64,000 bases of DNA. Source: Bretschneidera sinensis (lineage: Eukaryota; Streptophyta; Magnoliopsida; Brassicales; Akaniaceae). This document shows positions 22,892 through 36,100 of the stretch, in pieces. The stretch is taken from positions 72,130,501 to 72,194,500 of the forward strand of contig CM043698.1 of assembly GCA_023935145.1 (NCBI GenBank), written 5' to 3'. Under the pieces are notes generated by a model, which was given only the letters and a program-made list of their open reading frames with translations, had not been told where the DNA came from and did no database searches. A program made the position numbers and the translations under genes. Within the stretch, counting starts at the first letter, position 1. Each line of letters begins with the position of its first letter.

Positions 22892-25800
22892 CAAGTTACT
22901 GATTTGGCTCAGTTTTGATTGGTGAGAGTATTATTTATGTATATCTTGGTACTAGTAATTTATTGTCGTGGAAATAAGGTAGACTAGAAATGTACAAGGT
23001 ATCGTCGCATATTGTCAATCGATTATTCTTACTATAGCATAATATTCCATTTATATGTATCTGAGCTCATTAGATATGTAGTCCAAGAATAAAATTTGCG
23101 TTGGTGAGGAAACTTCTCGGTCCACAAAGTGGTCATGTGTTATGGGTTCAAGGCATGTGTATGAGTTTTAACAATAAAAATTCTTGGACTTTGTGCTTCT
23201 GGAATCTAAACTTTTATGATGTGCTTTCGAAATGCTGCTGCTGTCCAGCAGTTTTCGAAATGCTGGACAAATTGATTATTATTTTTTTTATTATGTGCGT
23301 TCGAAATGCTGTTGCTGTCCAGCAGTTTTCTCGTTCCTCAAGACACAAAACAATTATGTGGATTGCTGATGAGATTAAGGGCTTGATTTTCCTCATCCAT
23401 TGGGTTTGGGGATGTGACAGTAAAGTCCTTGGTTGTATATAATGTTTTTGGCAATTCTATGTGTTTAGATTGGTGTAGGATTGATGAAGAGCAGTCTGCG
23501 TTAAGCACCATTAAATTAATGACACAAATAAGAGGATTTATTAGTTTTCTAACAACTTGTCTTTTCATATTAGAAGTGTCATTGCTCTAAGATGATTTGG
23601 ATCTATCTTCAGTTCCCCTCGTAGGGTATGCTTCCTAAGATTTCAGAGATGGGACAAAGCAACGCTAAAATGAAATTATTAAAGTTCTGTTCAATATTTT
23701 GCTTCACGCAAGCCAAGCTTTCATGCCCTATGTTCTTGTGTTCATAATGGAATTGAGATTGGATCATGACCTCTTTTAGATCATGACTTTACTTCTATAT
23801 CAATTTCAAACCTCAACAGTTGAAACCTCAACAGTTGTGGTATAACTTCATGATCAATCCGACTTTTGTAATATATTTCTCTCATCTATTTGTCAATATT
23901 AAGTGGAGGCTGAAATGAAAGCTAGAAAACCACAAAAAGAATATTAACATTGATATCATGTTAAAAAGATAGTTGGGTGATAAATTATTTTAAAAATTTT
24001 AGTATCTATCTAGTTGTTGGTATTTTTAAATTTTTTTATCTTCATCTTCTTAACACTTCGTTCAATAATTTGTTTATTTTTAACATATTTGAAAAACAAT
24101 ATTTTTTTGTTTTTTTTAATATTTTTAACATAATAATAATATTTTTAATATTACATTGAAAAGATAAAAAAATAAATATTTTCTGTTTTTAAGATTTTGT
24201 TAAGAATATAAAAATTGTTGATGAAATTGTGATGGAGATGGGAAATAAAAAAAAATGTCGTCCAAACTAAACAAACTAAGAAATTGGTATACTGTGTGTT
24301 TGATTCTTGGGACTTCTTTCCTCTATCCGTCCTCATAATTCTTCATCATCTAACTAAATCTTGAAGGGCTGTGAATCATAAGGTTGTTTGGAAGAGGGAT
24401 GAAATAAAAAAAAAACAATACAATAACGGTTATTTACTTATTTGTCTTTATGTTAGGAAGGTATTTAAACAACATGTTATTAACAAAATTAACCTGTCAT
24501 TCTTGGTAGGTGAAATAACATCTTGCTCCATCCTCTCATCTATTTCGTGGGCGACTTTGACCATAACATCTTGCTCGATCTTTCTGGGTGCTTATACTCT
24601 GATTTTATTTTTATTTTATAAGCTTAAAACTTCTATGGTGAAATCGATTTAAAGAGCAAAGAAACTAAGAGAAATAAACTATCAAGAAGTGATTTCGTGA
24701 TGGGTGATGTAAGTGGTAAGCTTATGGGTATTTTTTTTCTTTAGAAATTCCTTTGTTAACCACTCTAAACTGTGGAATGCTATTGTTGTTTTTGTATGAA
24801 GTAATTTTAAAAAAAGTATAAATTACCCTTAAATGAAGTTTCTTACATATAGTTTAAGATATTCTTTTTAAAAAAAACATATTTTTTAAAAATAAAATCC
24901 GAGATCGAACTTTATTATTTAATAAAACTCATGTAATAGATCAGTTATATAAAATTTCAACAAAAAGTAAGCATTTTAGTGTATGATTTACTTATATTTT
25001 ATATTAAATTTTGTTTGAAAAACTAAATCTTAAATCGTAGGTTAAAATTTATCAAAATATGTTGATATTTTGTAACTCTAAAATTTTTATGAATATATTT
25101 TAAATGATATATCACCATCATTAATTTTATTGTTGTAAACATGAAAATTTGAAAGAAACTTCACGAACTTCGAACTTTATGTAAATTTGACCTTAAGTGT
25201 AATTACCAAACCTATAACCAAACCTTAGGAGATGTAGTTGTAATTTATTCAATATATAATATAATTTTAATTTTAAAAAATAATGTGAAGTGGTAACATT
25301 TAATGGGCTGCTAATTGCTGCTAACTTGCTCCACTTAAATCACAAATTAACATTGTATCTTAACTATTTAGGACCAAAATACATGTATCAATTCAAAATT
25401 TTTCTGAACATACAGGAAGATAATAGAGTATTAATTCAATAAACTTATTGATTTAACTTTTTTTAACATCTATGATTTTTTCTGATATCGAGTCAATCAT
25501 TAATCGAAAAAATACATTATCGGTATAATTGAAATTAGTGTCACACGATTTACATTACAATACCGGGTTCACCGCCCTCTACCGATCGGGCCACCATGCT
25601 GCACCACCTGCATGAATGGAGGGGACAACTCCTTTAGATCTAGCATTTTTCAACCACATTCGGCCGGAACTACTTACCCAGGCGATATGGAAATGAGAAT
25701 TCCGATATATCTAGTAAATATGGTGGCCACCCATCACAGGAATCATCGCCACGTGTCGTCACACATCATCCTCTATGACTGGGCTATGTCTCCGGTCACT

Positions 25801-26219
25801 GTGTAGTTTGACTTTCAGATTCTTTTTTTAAACAGACAAAAAAAGTCGTTACTTTATTGATAATTTAGGGGATAATAAGAGATAATTTTGTTCAAAATAA
25901 TTGGAATTCAGTGCTAACTTGTGCTTGGACAAAAATATTTAATTAAAATAATTATATAATAATTCCTTTCGGTCCCATTATAAACACTTAACAAAGTTAG
26001 AATTCGGCTCCACATAATAATATTCTAGGGTTTCTTGTTCTTCCATCTGTCTGCTGTGTTTTCATACATGTCTTCCAATTCCATGGCTTTCTGTTTGATG
26101 TTATTGTGAAAAAGGCGAGTGGCTATATTATACAGCCTATAAAAATCGTGATTGAGTAATATTGATCACCAATTGTTTTTCAATAATATTTTCTGTTCTT
26201 CTGCTTTGCTATGCTTTCA
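22892..26219. other. Intergenic, no gene recognised
   Basis: Downstream flank of AspRS. A ~36-bp string (TTCGAAATGCTG...CCAGCAGTTTT) occurs twice near 23227 and 23299. The region 23900-25550 is strongly AT-rich. A more GC-rich island near 25560-25800 holds a G-box-like CCACGTGTCG at about 25750 and an uncalled 64-codon frame. It lies upstream of the cystatin-like pseudogenes and could be their old promoter. Confidence 0.45.
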
Positions 26220-26926
26220 TGGTGTTGAAAAAGAAAAAGCTTGACGTGGACGACTAGGAGAGAGAAGATCAAAGTTGTGATAAGCCTGCCTTCACCTTCT
26301 GCGACAATGAGTATGAGGAGAGTGAGGAAATCAAACAACAACTCCGCCAAAATAACAAGTAGTTGGTCGAGGGCGAAGTAATTAATTGTTAACTAAGATC
26401 GATTGACGTATTAATTTTCTTTTGAACTAGCTTGTTGTTGTGTTCATTGATTAAGTTATTATGTTTGGTGTTTGATATTAGGGTTTGATGTTGACTTTAT
26501 TCCTGACAGAGACATCATTTTTGGTATGATTTATCCGCTTGATTTGAATAATGACTGCCACGAAGACAGTGTCAAGGAGTGCACCCTAGAGGCTATTGAA
26601 GCATGTAATCAAGATCGATGAGGTTTTGCTAATTAACAAGTTTTATTCATTTAATTACAGACTTTATATAAAAAAAAAAACAAAATTATTTTTCTTATTT
26701 GTTATTTTGTTTTCAATTTATGCATAGAAAGCAAATCTGGAATTTGTGGAGGTTTTGAAGGAGATTTGGGTTTATCTAGGGGTTCTTTGTATTTCATCAC
26801 CTTTGTGGCTAAGGATTCTTCTGGGGAGAAAAAAATGTACCAAGCTAAAGTGAGGAAACATTATGGTTGGGAATCTCAGGTGCTGTTTTGCAGGCCAAAA
26901 CCCGAAAAGAAGCAAGGTGATTAATT
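26220..26926 (+). pseudogene. Cystatin-like gene copy A (decayed)
   Basis: Three exon-like blocks follow the order of a plant cystatin-fold family. An acidic N-terminal block (26220-26378) has two in-frame TAG codons. A second block (26483-26620) reads IFGMIYPLDLNND and ends EAIEACNQDR then stop. A third block (26727-26922) starts LEFVEVLK and continues, in another frame, SLYFITFVAKDS, MYQAKV and VLFCRPKP. The pattern LEFV...YFITF.AKD...YQAKV is that of the central strands of plant cystatins and cystatin-like (UPF0725-type) proteins. Stops plus a frameshift make it a pseudogene. A related copy lies about 1 kb downstream. Confidence 0.55.
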
Positions 26927-26946
26927 ACTCTTGTTGCTCTATGGGG

Positions 26947-27017
26947 ATGTTTGGGATTATATTTAATCCCTTAAGAAAAAGTTGCTTTAAGAAGGGATTA
27001 AATATAATCCCAAACAT
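26947..27017. repeat. 71-bp perfect foldback (26-bp arms)
   Basis: 26947-26972 is exactly the reverse complement of 26992-27017 (the left arm contains TTTGGGATTATATTTAATCC), with a 19-bp loop. It sits just after the third block of cystatin-like copy A. It may be a tiny foldback element or an inverted duplication; no target duplication can be confirmed. Confidence 0.85.
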
Positions 27018-27324
27018 TTTGCTGTTTAAAAAAAACTTAGCTTGATTCTATGTAGAATCTTAAAAGCCTTTGGGCAATTAAAATTTGAAAGACTACTTAA
27101 AAACTTAGGCCAAACTACAGGGTTTATTTTTTCCATCAATTTCGAAATGCTAACTTTGTTCCAAGTGACGAAAAGGAAAAAAAGGGAAAAAAGAAATGTG
27201 AAGTAATGACTTAATTACATGCTATATAAATATCTGCTTGAGGGTCCCCGGCCCAATTCTTTTCTAGGGTTTGTTTGTTGTTTAATTAATCTTTGGTAGA
27301 CTTGAATTCAAGGTTGTCTGCCCA

Positions 27325-28079
27325 TGACTTCTGTGGATGATGTTGTGAATGCCCTCCATTCACTTTTGGAGGAAAACCTAGCAAAGACAGTGATAGTGAT
27401 GATGAATTTGAGAGTGAGAAAATCAAACTGGAACTATATGAATTCAATAAGACGGTTCGTGAGAGCGAGGTAATAATAAAAAGTATTTTTTCCCTTAAAT
27501 AATTTTCGTCCTTGTTCATGTTTGTTCATTGAATTAACATGTAATGTTGTTTTTTTGATATCATTGTTAACACTCTTTAATTTCCTTTCAAGTGTTTCGA
27601 TACTACCACTAGCCCAAGACATAAATATATGTTTGGGATTCGTTTGAGTAATTTGGAGTAGGACTATGTTTTGACGAGGTCAAGAAGCTTGCATTATTCG
27701 CTATTGATAAATGTAATGGAGAACAGGTTTGCACAATTATTTCTGCCACAAAATTTATATTTTTACTTATTTTTAAATTTTATGTAAGTGTGTGAGTATT
27801 TGTCAAGGGAAAAAGTAACAAATAATTATAATTAGTATAGTTTTTTTTTCTCTTCCTTTTCCTTTTAAATAAAAAGAATATGACCTAAAAGTTTTAATTT
27901 AAGACGGAAAGCTGGAATTTGCGAAGCTTTTGAAGGTAAATTATCGTGGTTGCGCGGGTTTAATGTATTTCATAACCCTGGAGGTTAAAGATTATTTATC
28001 TGGTGGAGAGATGAAAGTTTATCAAACTCAGGTGTGGGCAGGAAATGTTATGATTTTCAGGGAAAAAGTCATAAAACAA
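27325..28079 (+). pseudogene. Cystatin-like gene copy B (decayed)
   Basis: Same three-block layout as copy A. An acidic block (about 27325-27467) contains FESEKIKLELYEFNK with a TGA upstream in frame. A middle block (27630-27726) reads FGIRLSNLE, then stop and frame change, then EVKKLALFAIDKCN. A well-kept third block (27903-28079) reads DGKLEFAKLLKVNY, AGLMYFITLEVKD and MKVYQTQVWAG. The last block is clearly cystatin-like (LEF...YFITLEVKD...YQTQVW). The usual inhibitory QxVxG loop is not recognisable (CAG in the YRGCAGLM context). With copy A it shows an old tandem duplication. Confidence 0.55.
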
Positions 28080-29932
28080 GGTAATTAATCGCTATGGAGC
28101 TCCATGGTATCAAATTATCTCTCTGTGCCTATCATTTTTGTTCGAACTTGGAAGTTTCCTCTTCTTATTAGATTTATTTCCTTTAATGGCGTATTTTGGT
28201 CTACTTTCTGTATTTTTTAGAGGAGCAAAATGTTGTCCTCAACATATTTGGTACCAAGTTACCTTAGTTTCAGTTTATGACATATATATCAATGTCCTTG
28301 TGTTTGGATACGTTTTTTTTTCTTCAAATTATGTTATGTTGAGAACCACTGCTTGTGGTTTAAAATCAACCATTTATGTATCTGGTTGAAAGTTATTTAA
28401 AAACGTAAAATTATAGTTAGAACATTTGTAATGAATGGTGCGTAAATCGTTCATCTCGAATTCAAGGGAGATCGCTCAAGCAGTAACAAAGCAAGATACG
28501 AGTGTCTTGTGATTTTATCGTAATAAGTTTAGTTTAATGAGTGCAGAATTATTGGTAGAACTAATCGCTTGTTATTGTACAAGTGATCAAAAATCAAACC
28601 TCATCAGAAATGAGAGGAATTAGAGATGGAAATATTACCTCCCTCTATGTAGCCTAAGGAAAAAGATAAAAAAGAATTCTTTGGGTGGCATTAATGCCAA
28701 ATCTATTTTTGTTAATGCTACATTAACTATTCTTTGCAAATACGAGTGGACATTTTTACCCTTTTATCAAAAAAGAAATATTTTATTTCCCCAAAACGAT
28801 ACTTTATTAATTTGGTATATGTTTTCTTGTGATTTGTGAAGCACAATTTTCTCCTCCTTTCCTTCTACGCTTTAAACCAATGCCACAATCCTAATTTCGT
28901 TTCTTTATTGGTTAGGTAAACAAAAATAAATGAAGATATTTCTAAAAGCATTAATCTTCATTTGGATGTGAATCTACTGGTGCGCAATTTTGCTCATTGT
29001 TCTCAATCTGTTGAAGAAAGAGAGCACTTAAATTCCACCTCAATGTCAAGGGTTTTGAAATCGTTTAATCCAAAAAAAAAAAATAAGAAACAAAAGTGGC
29101 TAATATACATAATACTTTGGCTAAACTCACCATCATCCAGGTATATCCAACCAGCACTCAAGGTCTCTAGCTTTAATCCCTAACAATTCGTATCAAAGTC
29201 AATGGTTTGAATTGAACAAATTGATCACACGCGAATGTTGATTGTTGGCTCCCGCGATATTAACCCGTGGTGGAGTCAATGAATCTGACAGATGTTAACC
29301 TGTGGAAGAAAGCTAGATCAATACCCCATGTGAATAGATGCTCCAGTATACAAATGTACTCCCATGGTACATATAATCCATATATAAATGGGTAAAGCGG
29401 ATTAAGAGTACTTTTTTATTATATAAAAATGGGTTAAAGTATTATATATATAAAAAAATAAATTCCTTTATAAGCACATCTTTAAACATGTAAACAAAAA
29501 ATACATACATAGGATTCTGCATGCAGGGATTTTGTTCCGTTCAATTGGGTCTAAAGAATGCAAATAAATTTCATCTTCTTGGGAATGTGGAATTTAGGTT
29601 TTGAATTTTTAATAAACACTTACTTCAATTACATAAAATTGAGTGTATTTGTGAAAGTTCTGTTTCTTTATCCCTTGCCAATACTGCTCACAAGAATCAT
29701 TGAAAACCTACCAAAAAGCAACCACTGCCTTAAATAACGCGTCAACAAGAGTCAACAAGAAGCAACTGCGAAGGTATATTGTTCTATTGTCAATCAAATT
29801 TCTGTTCAGTTTTGGCATGTTTTGCTGTTTGTTACAATATTTACGGTGGTTTGGATTGAGCAATCTTGAAATTTATAACCTTTATGTGGTGCTGTCAATT
29901 GGTTTTATGGAAGAAGAAAAAAAGGTTAATCT
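28080..29932. other. Intergenic, no gene recognised
   Basis: AT-rich sequence without a supported gene. Near 29184-29206 the string TTCGTATCAAAGTCAATGG resembles a worn tRNA-Met primer-binding site preceded by TAACA, hinting at a dead LTR element. No partner LTR was found, so it is not called. Confidence 0.45.
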
Positions 29933-31470
29933 GAATTCTATTTTCAATGGAATTCAGTGCTGGCAAGCATTGTAGTTTTTTGTCTTTTCAGTGGTAATGC
30001 CTTTTCATTGGTTTTTTGAAGAAAAAAAACTAATTATGAATTCTAATTTCTATCGAATTCAATAATAGCAAACATTATATTTTTTGTTCCTTCGATGGTG
30101 GATTGGTGCCTGGCTATTGGGTTTTTGAAGAAAATACTAGTTTTGAATTTGATATTCAATTAAATTTCATGTTGGCTAACATTGTATTTTTTTGTCCCCT
30201 CGGTGGTTCCTATATGTTGGTTTTCTAGAGAAAATACTAATTTTGAGGTTCTAATTTCAATTGAATTTCATGGGCAAAACATTTTATTTTTTTTCCCTGG
30301 ATGTCTAGTTTTTTTTAATAAAAGACTAATTCTGAATTCAAATTTCACTTAATTTCCATGCCGACAAACTTTATATTTTTTGTCCCTTCGTGTCCATTGG
30401 TTTTCTACACAACAAACTAATTTTGAATTCTAATTTCAATTGGATTCCATTTCGGCAAACATTGTATTTTTTTGTCCCTTCGCTAGAGGATTGGTGTGTA
30501 TTGGTTTTCTTAATAAAAGACTAATTCTGGATTCAAATTTCAATTAAATTCCATGCAAGCAAAATTGTATATTTTTGTCCATTCGGTGGTGGTACCTATT
30601 TATTTTTTTTCAAAAGAAAAGACTAATTTTGAATTCTATTTTCAATTGAATTCTATGTTGGCAAACATTGTATTTTTTGTCCCTTTGGTGTAGGACTAGT
30701 GCTTGTCTATCAGTTTTATGAAGAAAATATTAATTATGAATTTGAATTTCAGTTAAATTTCATGCGGGCAAACATGCTATTTTTTGTCAATTCGGTGGTG
30801 ATGGTGTATGTCCATTGGTTTTCTTGAAGAAAAGACTAATTTTGAATTCTAACTTTAATTAAATTTCATCCGAGCAAATGTTGTAATTTTTCCGTTCGGT
30901 GGTAGTGCTTGTCTATTGGTTTTTATAAGAAAAGACATTATGGATTCTAATTTCAATTAAATTCTATGCGGGCAAACATTGTATTTTTTCCCCTTTCGAT
31001 GGTGGAATGGTGCTTGTCTATTGGTTTTCTAAATAAAAGACTAATTTCGAGTTCGAATTTCAATTAATCTCCATGCTGGCAAACATTTTATTTTTTTTCC
31101 TTTTGTATTGCATGTCCATTTGATATGTGAAGAAAATACTAATTTTGAATTCTAATTTCAATTGAATTTCATGTTGGCAAACATTGTGTTTTTTGTACCT
31201 TCGGTGGTGCATTTTAATTGGATTTCTAAAGAGAAGTTTAATTTTGAATTATAATTTCAATTGAATTCTGTGTTGGCAGACATTTTATTTTTTATTTTTT
31301 TTTCCGAAGAAATATTAATTCTAAATTCTAATTTCAATTGAATTCTATGCGGCAAATATTGTATTTTTGGCCTTTTTGGTGGCGCCGTCCATTGGTTTTC
31401 TGAAGAGATAATTCTGAATTGAAATCCATGTTGGCAAACATTGTATTTCTTGTTCCTTCGGTGGTGCCTG
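29933..31470. repeat. Minisatellite, ~16 diverged units of ~100 bp
   Basis: The recurring module is TTTTGAATTCTAATTTCAATTG, then an ATTCCATG-like box, GGCAAACATTGTATTTTTTG, TCCCTTCGGTGGT and TTGGTTTTCTGAAGAAAA. Module starts fall near 29933, 30040, 30144, 30244, 30332, 30424, 30528, 30630, 30737, 30843, 30942, 31050, 31147, 31247, 31322 and 31411. Units are diverged. The last partial unit abuts the truncated retrotransposon gag. Confidence 0.85.
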
Positions 31471-31485
31471 TTATGAGCCAATGCC

Positions 31486-33139
31486 ACCCGTTTTGATTTA
31501 AAGCCACATGTCATCCAACTCCTACCCTCATTTCATGGCTTAGATCTTGAGAACCCTTATAGTCATGTGAAGAAGTTCAAATATATTTGTGCTACATTCA
31601 AATTCCAGAACTTCTCTGAGGAGTCGATTCATCTTCAACTTTTCCCTTTTTCTCTTCACGATAGAGCTAGGGCGTGGTTGGATTCCAACACGCCCGGGTC
31701 TATCACATCTTGGGAAAACCTGCTTAGTAAATTTTATCATAAATTTTCCCAATGTCTAGAGTGAATAAGTATCGAAAGGAGATTAGTTCTTTCACTCAGG
31801 ACGAGGATGAGAAGTTCTCTGAGAGCTGGGAGCGCTTCAAAGAGTTATTGATCAGATGCCCTCCACATGGATATGAAAAATGGAGACTCATTCAATTCTT
31901 TTACCAAGGGTTGACTCAACCCAACTGTAGCATGATCGAGTCTATGAATGGGGGGGCATTCTTGAGTCTAACGGGGGAGGAAGCATACAAGGCGTTGGAC
32001 AAGTTGTCTGATAACTCGCAACAGTGGGATTTTTCAAGTTGTCGAGATAAATCCACTCGTGCTCCCAAGAGAGGAGGCATCTATGAGGTAAAGGAGGACA
32101 TTGACCTTAGGATGAAGTTAGATGCTCTCACTAAGAGCATTGACGCTCTCACTGTGGGCCAGTCCATCAATACTACCAACACATTCAATGTTGATAGCTG
32201 TTCCATCTGTGCTAGTCCTATGCATCTAGCACATAATTGTTCATCAATGCCGGCTTTTGTTGAGTATCCTATGGAACAAGTAAATGCTTTAAAAGACTAT
32301 CGGAGGCAGTCGAATGAATCGTACTCCGAGACGTACAATTCAGGGTGACAGAACCATCCAAATTTTTCATGGAAGCAGAACCAACCAATGAATCAGGGAT
32401 GAGCCCCTCATCATGCTCACAATCAATATCCTCTCGGATTTTCCCCACAAATTCCTAGTCATGGTCGTTCTGACCATCTAGCACCATCACCTACTTACCA
32501 AGCACCCACTCAAACACCAGCGCCAGTTTCACAGTCGCTAGAGGACACCCTTAAGGAGTTCATGAAGACGACTAGCCAAAATATGAGTGATGTGAGGAGT
32601 GAAACAGTGGTAAACACCCAAACAATTACCAAGCTGGAGAGTCAAATAGGGCAAATTGCAAGTCACTTGGGTGAGAGAGAGAAAGGAAAGTTCCCCAGTT
32701 AGCCCGTGCCCAACCTGAAGGGACAATTTATGGTTGAAAATTCTTCACATCTTACGCATGAGGAGGAACAAGTGCAATCGATTGTTACGCTAAGGTCTGG
32801 GAGACAAGTGGACAATCGAGTAGAAGAGACCCCTGCCGTGCAACAAGGGGAAGAAGGTGGCAATAAGGAGAAGAGAGATGCTGAGCCATCTACAGCCACA
32901 CCTACTGTGAAGGATCGTCCTAGGTCATTTATACTTAAAGCGCCCTACCCTGAGAGATTACAGGCGTTCAAGAAAGGAGGGAAGTATGAGGAAATTTTGG
33001 AGGTATTCAAGCAAGTCCAAATCAATATTCCATTTTTGGATGCCATCCATCAAGTGCCGTCATATGCTAAGTTTTTAAAGGACTTGGTCACTATCAAGAG
33101 GAGGACGAATGTCCCGAAGAAGGCATTTTTGACCGAGTA
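31486..33139 (+). pseudogene. Athila-type gag (broken)
   Basis: Capsid-type retrotransposon gag: FHGLDLENPYSHVKKF, LFPFSLHDRARAWL and PGSITSWENLLSKF, then after a frame change ISSFTQDEDEKFSESWERFK, CPPHGYEKW and FYQGL. A zinc-finger-like segment follows with CSICASPMHLAHNC. The C-terminal part contains SFILKAPYPERL and a proline/threonine-rich linker. A frame shift near 31760 and stops near 32346, 32400 and 32701 break it. The beginning of gag and the upstream leader are missing at the minisatellite border. Confidence 0.85.
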
Positions 33140-36100
33140 AGTTAGCTCAATCCTTCAGTGCAAGCTACCCATCAAGTATAAGGACCCGGGGTGTCCTACC
33201 ATCTCTTGCACGATAGGAGTCAGCCAGATCGAGAGGGCTCTATTGGATCTAGGAGCAAGTGTGAATCTTCTACCTTACTCAGTTTATCTATAGTTAGGGT
33301 TAGGAGAATTGAAGCCCATAAACACAACGCTTCAATTGGCTGATAGCTCAGTGAAAATACCACGGGGAATAGTTGAGGACGTTTTGATAAAAGTAGATAA
33401 GTTCTATTTCCCCGTGGATTTTATTGTGCTTAACACAGAGTCGGTTCAAAATGTAGGGATTTAGATACCGGTTATTCTAGGGCGACCATTCTTAGCCACG
33501 GCTAACGTCCTGATCAATTGTAGGACAGGGGTGATGAAGATTTCCTTCGAAAATATGACAGTGGAGTTAAACATCTTTGATATCACTAGGCAACCACTAG
33601 AGTATGATGAAGTGAGAAATGTATGATTGATAGAGGAGATTCTTGAGGAGACTGTGGACGAATCAAGCATTGAGGATCCCCTAGACGCATGCTTTGCTCA
33701 CTTTGGAGAGGACTTGGGCTTAGATAAGTTATTCGAGCAAGTAAATGCCATTTTGGAGTCTGATCCTCAAGAAAGCAATGAGACGGAGGAGACTGCAGCA
33801 CCTGAACCCCCCAAGAAGGAACTTAAACCTATATCGGATAATCTTAAGTATAAGTTCCTAGGTCCAGCCGATTGTTTGCCTATGATTATAGCTTTCGATT
33901 TAGGTGAGGTTTAAGAGGAGAAATTATTAGATGTTTTAAGAGAGCACAAGGAAGCTATCGGTTAGACGATTGAGGACATTAAAGGAATCAGCCCCTCGGT
34001 GGTGATGCACAAGATACATTTGGAGGAGAATGCCAAGCCATCGAGGGAGCCACAAAGAAGGCTCAACCCAGCTATGCAAGAGGTTGTGAGGGCAGAAATA
34101 ATTAAGCTATTAGATGCAAGGATCATTTATCCCATCTCTGATAGCAAGTGGGTGAGCCCGATTCATGTTGTGCCCAAGTGAGCGGGATTGACGGTAGTAA
34201 AGAATAAGGACGACGAGTTGGTGCCAACTCGTGTTCAGTCAGGGTGGAGAGTGTGTATAGACTACCGTAAGCTGAACGTTGCCACAAGAAAGGATCACTT
34301 TCTACTACCATTTATTGATCAAATGGTGGAGCGTTTGGCTGGACACGAGTATTATTGCTTTTTGGATGGTTATTCTGGATATAACCAGGTCCCCGTGGAC
34401 CTTAAAGATCAGGAGAAGACGACGTTTACCTATCCTTTTGGGACATTCGCTTACCGTCGCACGCCATTTGGGTTATGCAATGCACCCACTACTTTTCAGC
34501 GATGCATGGTCAGTATATTCTCTGACATGGTAGAGTGGTTCTTAGAGATTTTCATGGACGACTTCTCCGTCTTCGGTTCAACCTTTGAGGAGTGCCTGCA
34601 CCGTCTCACTTTGGTTTTAGTGCGGTGCAAGGAGAAGAACCTGGTGCTTAATTGAGAGAAGTGCCATTTCATGGTTAAGCAAGGTATTGTACTAGGGCAT
34701 GTCATATCTCATCAGGGGATTGAGGTCGACAAAGCTAAGGTGGACCTGATTTCCAATCTTCCACCCCCACGTATGGTGAAGGAGGTTCGTTCTTTTCTGG
34801 GCCATGCAGGTTTCTACAGGCGATTTATCCATAATTTCAGCAAAATCACTAGGCCCTTGTGCAAGTTATTGTTGAAAGATGCCCCATTTATATTTAATAA
34901 GGATTATAAGAAAGCATTTGGGGATCTGAAGAAGATTCTGATGTCCACACCCATTATTCAGCCACCCAGTTGGGGTGTGTCTTTTGAGATTATGTGTGAT
35001 GCATCAGATTATGCTATTGGAGTTGTTTTGGGGCAACGTGTTGATAAACTTCCCCATGTTATTTATTATGCAAGTCTAACTCTAAACGATGCACAACTTA
35101 ATTACTCTACCACTGAGAAGGAGTTGTTAGCAGTCGTTTTTACATTAGACAAGTTCAGATCCTACTTGTTAGGATCTAAGGTCATTATCTACTCGGATCA
35201 CGCAGCCTTGAAGTATCTTTTCTCTAAAAAAGATGCTAAATATCGTCTTATCCGATGGATCTTGCTACTTCAAGAGTTCGACATCGAGATTCGGGATAAG
35301 AAAGGTTCAAAAAATGTGGTGGCAAACCATTTGTCTAGATTGATTGTGGATTTCACTGAGGTTGTCACTCCCATTTCTGAGACCTTTCCTGATGAGCAAT
35401 TGATGCACATTGCTCACAGTCCCACGCCATGGTTTGCTGATATAGTGAACTATCTTGTCACCGGACACATGCCTTTGCATTGGGGGCGGCAAGATAGATC
35501 AAAGTTTTTGGCCATGGTAAAACACTTTTTCTGGGATGATCCTTACCTGTTCAAGTATTGTCCCGATCAGATCATCAGAAGGTGTATTCCTAAGCATGAC
35601 CAATCTAATGTCATCTCCTTTTGTCATGATCATGCTTGTGGAGGCCATTTCAGTGCTAAAAAAACCGCTGCAAAGATTTTGCAGTGTGGATTTTATTGGC
35701 CTACCCTGTTCTGAGACTCTCACACCTACTGTGTATCTTGTGAGCATTGCCAAAAGTTAAGGAGTCTTTTTAGGAAAATATGATGCCCCTCAACCCTATT
35801 CTGATTGTTGAGATTTTTGACGTATGGGGCATTGATTTTATGGGACCGTTCCCAAACTCCTTTGGCAACTTGTACATTCTAGTTGCTGTGGACTATCTAT
35901 CCAAGTGGGTGGAGGCTGTTGCGTGCAAGACCAATGACCACAGAGTTATGGTCTAGTTTTTGAAGGACACTATTTTTGCTCGATTTGGTACTCCTCGAAC
36001 AATCATAAGTGATGGAGGTAAGCACTTTTGCAATCGAATTTTTGAGCAATTGATGAAGAAGTATTTCATCACACACAAGGTTGCCACCCCATATCACCCG

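Noticed and set aside
24371..24652. 93-codon plus-strand frame in AT-rich intergenic DNA
   Set aside because: No domain or gene context; hydrophobic composition follows AT-rich sequence.
25560..25620. tRNA/SINE-like box A on the minus strand (TGGCCCGATCGGTAGAGG)
   Set aside because: No box B at the expected distance and no poly(A)/poly(T) tail or target duplication.
29933..31470. CRISPR-like array suspicion
   Set aside because: Units are ~100 bp, diverged throughout and lack constant repeats with unique spacers; this is a plant minisatellite.
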